Position numbers and translations under genes: made by a program
Source: a virus
DNA: 64,000 nt
Strand: one strand, 5' to 3'
IMG/VR virus record: IMGVR_UViG_3300020392_000010
Span: 21,192 to 85,191 of that record
Notes under the pieces: model-generated
Told to the model about the DNA's origin: nothing
Database searches by the model: none
The model's input: only the letters and a program-made list of their open reading frames with translations
Part shown: positions 59,000 through 64,000 of the stretch, one piece after another
How the letters are laid out: each line of letters starts with the position of its first letter
Numbering within the stretch: position 1 is the first letter of the stretch

Positions 59000-59043
59000 G
59001 TTAAATTGTTTTTATTTTTGTACTAAAAAAAGCGCTACGGTTT

Positions 59044-59066
59044 TAGGTTTTTAAATATTAAACCTA
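59044..59066 (-). other. Short hairpin in the gap before uvsX
   Basis: TAGGTTT - 9 nt - AAACCTA in the 75-nt gap between the 189-aa gene and uvsX. On the minus strand it is not followed by a T-run, so it is not a canonical terminator; it may stabilise mRNA ends or slow transcription. Confidence 0.35.
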
Positions 59067-59074
59067 GATAAAAA

Positions 59075-59644
59075 TTAAGAAAGATATGATAATAATAACA
59101 TACAACTAGAAAGAACTAATGAGTCATTGCATTCTCCTTTTATTACTCTTGAAAATTTCATTTTTTTCAACGAATAGTACTTGCCATTAATTTCACCCTT
59201 AGGTATATCTAGCTCAAATCCTTTAGGGGATTTTATATAATCATTTACACAAAATGCGTATGCATTATATACTTTTTTAAAAGGAATATTATGATTAACT
59301 TTTCCTAAATAATAACAAGAATCTACATTAGGATTTTTAATATCTAAATCTTTATGAATACATCTTAAAAAAGTGTCGTATTCATTATCGTCTATTTTAA
59401 AATTAACATCTTCTATTAAGCACGAAGAACATTCTTTTCCATTATTATAATCAGCTTGACTTAGCAAATAAATATTATTAATTTTCATACTATCTGTTAA
59501 GTCAAATAATAATATAGATATAGCCTCTTTAGAGTCAATTCCTCTTAAAAAACCTTCATTGTCTTTGCCTATCCAATTTATTTCTAAATTATCGTCATTT
59601 GAATAAAGTAATTGTTTAACCTGTGTGTCTTGCTTATTATTCAT
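59075..59644 (-). CDS. Unknown protein
   Basis: 189 residues, mixed alpha/beta with GKECSSCLIEDV and several further Cys. Ends in a hydrophobic VLSSCMLLLSYLS. No family recognised. Overlaps the 255-aa gene by 8 nt and precedes uvsX, so it belongs to the replication operon. Confidence 0.65.
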   Translation of the reverse strand: MNNKQDTQVKQLLYSNDDNLEINWIGKDNEGFLRGIDSKEAISILLFDLTDSMKINNIYLLSQADYNNGKECSSCLIEDVNFKIDDNEYDTFLRCIHKDLDIKNPNVDSCYYLGKVNHNIPFKKVYNAYAFCVNDYIKSPKGFELDIPKGEINGKYYSLKKMKFSRVIKGECNDSLVLSSCMLLLSYLS

Positions 59645-60404
59645 TGTTTTCTTTTATTTCAGTTACAGTTATTGTTGTAGATGAGGATTTTTCTTTTATA
59701 CTTGCTCTTTTTTTAGGAGTAGGAACAAGCGTTTTCTTCAACGACTCTTTAACTATATTGTTATTTATCTTTGAATAAACATACTGAGATAAATCTAATA
59801 AGAATGTTTCTTTATTATCTGCATTTTCATACATCATTTTAAGAAGTTTTTTATTAGGTAACTTTAAATTAACTGAAATATTTAGGTTTGTTTCATCTGC
59901 ATTAAACATGCTAAACATATTAGTTGCGTGAACAGTGGATTCTTTCGCATTCAAGTTTTTACCTTCTTTTACCATTTGGCTCGAGGGAGGAGTTGGTTTT
60001 TGAGAAGGGGGTGTTTGAAATTGTTTTAAATCGTCTGGCATTTTTATAGGGCCATTTCCTATACCACTGGGTTTAGGAGAAGCAGCAGAATTAGGTATAG
60101 AAGGGCCATTTATAGATGAGACTTCTCCCATGGTTAATGGTTCCATTCCATCAGTTAACATCATAAGATTACGAGTTACTAATTCAGAGTCTATTGTTGA
60201 ACCATCATTAAAGACTACTTGAAATCCTCTTCCTTTAGGCATAATATCTCTACATTTTACTACTTTTCCAAGTAAACCTTTTTTATTAGTTTTTATCCAT
60301 TGAAATTTTTGATTAGTAAAGTTTTCCTTTAAGCTTATTAATCTTTCAGTATCCATTTTATTATTGTTTTTTTTTCTAAATATTTTTTTAAAAAAGCCTA
60401 GCAT
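59637..60404 (-). CDS. Unknown protein with Pro/Ser linker
   Basis: 255 residues. Basic start (FFKKIFRKKNNNK), then a small beta-barrel-like part (GLLGKVVKCRDIM, FQVVFNDGSTIDS), a Pro/Ser-rich linker (about 105-150), a helical domain and a Thr/Ser/Lys-rich end. Lies between the N-terminal polymerase half and uvsX. Not recognised. Confidence 0.65.
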   Translation of the reverse strand: MLGFFKKIFRKKNNNKMDTERLISLKENFTNQKFQWIKTNKKGLLGKVVKCRDIMPKGRGFQVVFNDGSTIDSELVTRNLMMLTDGMEPLTMGEVSSINGPSIPNSAASPKPSGIGNGPIKMPDDLKQFQTPPSQKPTPPSSQMVKEGKNLNAKESTVHATNMFSMFNADETNLNISVNLKLPNKKLLKMMYENADNKETFLLDLSQYVYSKINNNIVKESLKKTLVPTPKKRASIKEKSSSTTITVTEIKENNE

Positions 60405-60508
60405 TTTTCTAAATATTGGTATTTTGGTAAAATATTATCATAAGAGCAGCTAACGCATTTTTCATTAAAAAGAGGTTTCATAATAATTGTATAATTATAT
60501 TTTATCAT
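60398..60508 (-). CDS. Very small ORF with CxxC, 36 aa
   Basis: 36 residues, starting MIKYNYTIIMKPLFNEKCVSC. It overlaps the stop of the N-terminal polymerase gene as ATGA and its end overlaps the next start, so it exactly fills the gap. Short length keeps this uncertain. Confidence 0.4.
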   Translation of the reverse strand: MIKYNYTIIMKPLFNEKCVSCSYDNILPKYQYLEKC

Positions 60509-61920
60509 AATCTTTTCATTTTTTTCTTTGTTTCTACTCGTTTATTATATAATCTATTAAGTATTACTCTAGTAACCGAGTCTTTTTCACCTGAAAATAA
60601 AGTATTATTTTTAGTAGCTATTTCAGTTCCTGTTCTCTTAATATTTCCTTTTCCTATAAATGAGTCAGGCGATATGTTAAATTGCATTTGAACATTAGGG
60701 TACATTGAAGCAAAGTCATAGCAGGCCACGTAATCATAATGACCTGGAATAGGGGGCATTACAAAAGCCCCGGTATATGTTCCAGATTTATTTGCGTTTT
60801 CAGGTTTACCGTCTTTAGCCATTCTTAAGCCATTTGATAAAAATTCTCTACAAATAAGAGTTTCCGTTATGTGAACAGGGTTAAATACTTTATTAATTTC
60901 AACCCTTGCTACTTTAGATAGGCTTAAGGCAACATCTAATAATTCATGTTTATCATCTAACATTTTAACAATTAAAACGTCTATTATATTATACATTGTA
61001 AATTCAGCTACGTGCTTTTGAGCTTCTCGCATAGATTTATGGTTACTTTTTAATTTAGTAACGCCTAATGATAAATTAGCAAAGTAATCAAGTTTATAGT
61101 TTTCTATTACTTTATATGGTTTCATTTGCATAACCATGTCCATATAATCTAGTACGGCCGTGTGTATAGGTATTTTATTATGCTTAGAAACTATACGTTC
61201 ACTTGGAAGTTTTAAAAAAGCGTCTACTCCTATATTTTTACATCTATTCATTAAATACACCCAATCAAAATTTATAACATTCCAACCGGTTATAACAGGC
61301 AATTTAGGTAATATTTTATGAAAAAAGCATTCCATTAATTCTTTTTCTGTATTAAAGTGTATATAATTAATATTAAATTTTTGATCTAAAATTAACCTAT
61401 CACTTTCTTTTAAATTTTTTACGTTTTTGAAATATTTGTGAACATCTTTATTGATAATTTCTTCTTCTGATTTAGATAGAGACTTACCTGTTTCAGGGTT
61501 TTTCATAGTGCTTAATATATAACAATCATTATTGCTATTACAGAATGTTATTAAATTGACTGGCATAGCAGCTTTATCTGCTTCTGGAAAGTCGTCACTT
61601 ATTAATTCTATTTCAATATCTAAGTATGCTTTACTTGGAGTAAAATCAGATTCATACATTAAATCTAAATCTTCTTTAGAAAATTTACTTTGAACTAATT
61701 CAAATATTCTTTCTTTAGTTAACCATTTGCCTGAACTAGGGGTTCTTTTAATACATCTTCCATCCCAGTTCTTATCAACGGTTGGACTTTTAGAAATAGT
61801 CCAATTAAAAAGTTCTGATTTATGTAATTTCTTTTTTATATACGATAACTTGCCGTTTTCATTAATATAAGAAATTAATAAAGATTGTATTTTTTCATTA
61901 TATTCACTTCCTACTATCAT
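60505..61920 (-). CDS. gp43: DNA polymerase, N-terminal half with exonuclease (gp43A-like)
   Basis: 471 residues. Exo I YLDIEIE, Exo II TGWNVINFDW, Exo III MYNIIDV, and polymerase motif A CYDFASMYPNVQM near the end. The ORF stops soon after (KRVETKKKMKRL), before motif B, which lies in the separate gene at 4957-6402. Upstream genes are small membrane and zinc-ribbon proteins and gp56. With the C-half it would form a complete family B replicative polymerase with proofreading. Confidence 0.93.
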   Translation of the reverse strand: MIVGSEYNEKIQSLLISYINENGKLSYIKKKLHKSELFNWTISKSPTVDKNWDGRCIKRTPSSGKWLTKERIFELVQSKFSKEDLDLMYESDFTPSKAYLDIEIELISDDFPEADKAAMPVNLITFCNSNNDCYILSTMKNPETGKSLSKSEEEIINKDVHKYFKNVKNLKESDRLILDQKFNINYIHFNTEKELMECFFHKILPKLPVITGWNVINFDWVYLMNRCKNIGVDAFLKLPSERIVSKHNKIPIHTAVLDYMDMVMQMKPYKVIENYKLDYFANLSLGVTKLKSNHKSMREAQKHVAEFTMYNIIDVLIVKMLDDKHELLDVALSLSKVARVEINKVFNPVHITETLICREFLSNGLRMAKDGKPENANKSGTYTGAFVMPPIPGHYDYVACYDFASMYPNVQMQFNISPDSFIGKGNIKRTGTEIATKNNTLFSGEKDSVTRVILNRLYNKRVETKKKMKRL

Positions 61921-61929
61921 ATATTTTTT

Positions 61930-62277
61930 TTAAGGTTTCCATTTTTTAGGTAATTTCCATATTTGCCTAAATACATCTTTTTCATAATTAAACATTTCAT
62001 CCCATGTTTGAGGAAAAAGCTTTAAATATATCCATGTTATAGGGATTATACACCAGCCAATTAAAAAAGGCAAATAATATAAATCATTATCTTTGTAAAC
62101 CAGCACGGCAGACCATATAAAAGCAAAAAGCATAATGTATGAGATTGGGTGTTGATTAAATTTTGAAGTAGATTTATCATGCATTATAGGTCTATATAAA
62201 TTTATAATAGCTCTTCGTATTGTTTTAATCCATTTAGGATATATTTTTTTTAAATTATCTCTGGTAGATTCTTTCAT
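61930..62277 (-). CDS. Membrane protein with two hydrophobic segments
   Basis: 115 residues. SYIMLFAFIWSAVLVY (about 46-61) and LPFLIGWCIIPITWIYLKLF (about 69-88), flanked by basic regions. Begins 15 nt after the zinc-ribbon gene and ends 9 nt before the polymerase N-half. Function unknown. Confidence 0.65.
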   Translation of the reverse strand: MKESTRDNLKKIYPKWIKTIRRAIINLYRPIMHDKSTSKFNQHPISYIMLFAFIWSAVLVYKDNDLYYLPFLIGWCIIPITWIYLKLFPQTWDEMFNYEKDVFRQIWKLPKKWKP

Positions 62278-62292
62278 TTTTATTGTATTTTT

Positions 62293-62547
62293 TTACATGT
62301 TAGGCTGCATTTCAGTGTTTACATGTCCACATGCTGCGCATGCTATAACTGGCATAGGAGCTATACTATCTCTTTCTGAACCAGTTAGAAATTTAGATAT
62401 TTTTTTAATTTGCATGGCTTCTATAAATGTTTTACCCTCACATTTATCACATACTAACCATTCCGCGTCTTTTAGTTGAGCGTTAGTTAATGGGTTATTG
62501 GTAGGTCCTCCTTGCGGCGGTGTGTCATCTTTTCCTAAAATTTTCAT
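62293..62547 (-). CDS. Zinc-ribbon small protein
   Basis: 84 residues. CDKC (about residue 33) and CAAC (about residue 70) form a likely four-Cys zinc site. N-terminus PPQGGPTNNP is flexible. Between gp56 and the polymerase N-half. It may bind nucleic acid or a polymerase; not identified further. Confidence 0.7.
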   Translation of the reverse strand: MKILGKDDTPPQGGPTNNPLTNAQLKDAEWLVCDKCEGKTFIEAMQIKKISKFLTGSERDSIAPMPVIACAACGHVNTEMQPNM

Positions 62548-62560
62548 ATCTTTATATTTT

Positions 62561-63025
62561 TTAGTATCCCCGGTCTTGCCTAGCTATATTTTCTTTTTGC
62601 TTGGCCATATACAGATTTATTATATCTTCGCTAGTCATTCCTATTGCTATAGCAAAATTCATATAAAAATGCAAGCCATCTATCCATTCGTAATATAACT
62701 CTAATCTATCTTCTTCGGATAAATCTTTAATTGTCATTTTACTTGATTTAGAATGATCTTTTTTCCAATATTTCCAAGCAGAAGACCCTATACCGTCATT
62801 TATGCCGCCTAAAGCGTCAAACATTTCATTAAGTTCATCACTCATTGCATGCTTGTTTACCATCCAAGATTCGGCTATTTCTTTTAAGGATAAATTTTCA
62901 TAATTTAACCCTAGTCTTTTTTGAAGCTCTTTTTGTTTATTGTAAATCATGCCAAACGTATCTTTTACATTTGTGTAATGATCTTTTACTTCTAAGTCTG
63001 AACATTGATTATCTGAGTTTGCCAT
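62561..63025 (-). CDS. gp56: dCTPase/dUTPase gp56-like
   Basis: 154 residues from ATG 63025; the frame extends to 63073 but family alignment starts here. Contains LGGINDGIGSSAWKYWKK, LELYYEWIDGLHFYMNFAIAIGMTSEDIINLYMAKQKEN and the exact T4 ending ARQDRGY (quoted in parts of the family consensus). T4 gp56 hydrolyses dCTP, dCDP and dUTP, keeping unmodified cytosine out of phage DNA and supplying dCMP for hydroxymethylation. Confidence 0.93.
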   Translation of the reverse strand: MANSDNQCSDLEVKDHYTNVKDTFGMIYNKQKELQKRLGLNYENLSLKEIAESWMVNKHAMSDELNEMFDALGGINDGIGSSAWKYWKKDHSKSSKMTIKDLSEEDRLELYYEWIDGLHFYMNFAIAIGMTSEDIINLYMAKQKENIARQDRGY

Positions 63026-63118
63026 GCTATTTATTTTTTTTAAAGTATATAATCTTTTACTAAATATTTGCAAAAGGTTTATTTTTTTGCATTTTTAATT
63101 TTATAGGTTGATATATTG

Positions 63119-63126
63119 GATAAATA
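63119..63126 (+). promoter_or_regulatory. Late promoter-like element GATAAATA
   Basis: GATAAATA, 21 nt before the sheath ATG at 63148, in the divergent gap with gp56. Confidence 0.55.
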
Positions 63127-63147
63127 ATTAAAAATATAGTATCAGAA

Positions 63148-64000
63148 ATGGCCGAAAAAGTATTAAACTTAAACAACTTTAAATCATCTGGTGTGTATAC
63201 AGTTGAGATAGACCAGAGTCAGGGTCTAGCTTTGCCTCTTACAACAGGAAGGTTAATAATAGGATCAAGCAGAAGAGGTCCTTTTAATACAGTGGTATTA
63301 ATAAACGATGTACGTACATTAAACGCTGTATATGGAGATAGAGATACTCAATTAGAAAAACAAGGAAGTTATTTTCATAGAACAATAGAAGTAGCCCTTA
63401 GAGAAGGACCTGTCTTTGCAATGAATGTATTACCTTTAGATACTGACACAGATGTTGTCGCTAATCAAGATAAAGCTTACTTTACAACATATAACACTGA
63501 ATCTTCTTCAAATAATGAAGATTCTGCCCCTTATCAATATCCTCTAGTTGAATTCTTTAATAGAAGAAAATTATGGTTTGCAGACGATGATAGCTTAAAT
63601 AAATCAAAAAATATTGCATTGGGAGATGATTATATCATGAATCCTAGTTCTTTTGGTAATGCTTCAATAGCATCTAATAAAATATTAAGTTTTGCAAACA
63701 CAGGTAACTCTAACATGACAATATGGGTTAGAAAAGCTAGCGTTACAGGTTTTGATGTAACCGCTAAAGAATGGTATGCAAGCTTTGGAGAATCTGTTGA
63801 TTTTCCAAATTTTGTTAGCCCTGACGATTTTATATCAGACTACTTTGTAGAAGTAATGATTGTAGAAGGAGACTGGTCTAATAATATTAGATTAGCAAAA
63901 GATGCGTTATTTGGACAATATTTTGACGAAAGCGGATTGATAGATAGTGAAATACCTAACTTTTTAGCTTTACAAGAAGTAAAAGCAATAGCTAGAGTAA
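63148..64000 (+). CDS. gp18: Tail sheath protein gp18-like (3' end outside window)
   Basis: 284 residues visible, no stop before the window ends. MAEKVLNLNNFKSSGVYTVE, then GRLIIGSSRRGPFNTVVLIND and LNAVYGDRD are typical sheath N-terminal features, followed by REGPVFAMNVLPLD. Sheath subunits contract to drive the tube into the host. The start is set by the ATG 21 nt after a late element. Confidence 0.88.
   Translation, partial: MAEKVLNLNNFKSSGVYTVEIDQSQGLALPLTTGRLIIGSSRRGPFNTVVLINDVRTLNAVYGDRDTQLEKQGSYFHRTIEVALREGPVFAMNVLPLDTDTDVVANQDKAYFTTYNTESSSNNEDSAPYQYPLVEFFNRRKLWFADDDSLNKSKNIALGDDYIMNPSSFGNASIASNKILSFANTGNSNMTIWVRKASVTGFDVTAKEWYASFGESVDFPNFVSPDDFISDYFVEVMIVEGDWSNNIRLAKDALFGQYFDESGLIDSEIPNFLALQEVKAIARV

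Noticed and set aside
59044-59066. Transcription terminator before uvsX
   Set aside because: The hairpin is short, has a 9-nt loop and no T-run on the minus strand.
4957-61920. Intron or homing endonuclease as cause of the split polymerase
   Set aside because: The halves are in different operons far apart, with no intron-like sequence or homing nuclease gene beside either.

Overview
The window is a 64-kb stretch of a large, AT-rich, T4-like (far-T4 type) contractile-tailed bacteriophage. Recognisable T4-type proteins include portal gp20, head-completion gp4, prohead protease gp21 (fused to a scaffold), major capsid gp23, tube gp19, sheath gp18, baseplate gp25/gp53/gp27/gp5-like proteins, split polymerase gp43, primase gp61, helicase gp41, UvsX, UvsW, gp46/gp47, type II topoisomerase (gp39/gp52), dCMP deaminase, a dCMP hydroxymethylase-type gp42 and dCTPase gp56. 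Almost no gene has a Shine-Dalgarno sequence; starts lie in A/T-rich leaders. Together with a GH16 glycanase and sialic-acid genes this suggests a Bacteroidota host (inference). I see no tRNA, integrase, insertion sequence or CRISPR array, and no gene-free stretch over 300 bases.

Layout: 1-7000 holds a 5'-truncated gp25, then leftward gp20, gp4, primase and the C-terminal half of DNA polymerase. 7-9.4 kb holds PhoH and an abundant-looking 494-aa protein. 9.4-17.4 kb holds two Cys-rich small proteins, UvsW, a UvsY candidate, an amidase endolysin, a P-loop kinase and a ligase-nucleotidyltransferase fusion. 17.4-25.9 kb is a rightward block with a holin candidate and baseplate/hub/spike genes. 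25.9-34.6 kb is an accessory island: GH16 glycanase, glycosyltransferase, HAD phosphatase, a NeuA-NeuB-sialyltransferase operon, and a rightward cassette of methyltransferase, flavoprotein-like, double SET-like and ATP-grasp proteins. 34.6-39.4 kb is DnaJ, protease-scaffold fusion and major capsid. 39.4-47.2 kb holds UvdE, a zinc metalloprotease and the topoisomerase operon. 47.4-50.3 kb is a rightward block with the tail tube. 50.3-63.0 kb is a leftward replication/recombination/nucleotide cluster. The sheath gene runs off the right edge.

How it works together: virion genes are preceded by a T4-type late motif ([TGA]ATAAATA) placed about 18-24 nt before the start codon; replication genes lack it. 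Several otherwise unrelated proteins begin with a short peptide resembling the T4 capsid-targeting sequence and ending in an (I/L/V)-x-E prohead-protease site, so they may be packaged and delivered with the DNA. dCMP hydroxymethylase-type gp42 plus gp56 dCTPase point to a cytosine-modified genome. The island may remodel host or virion glycans.
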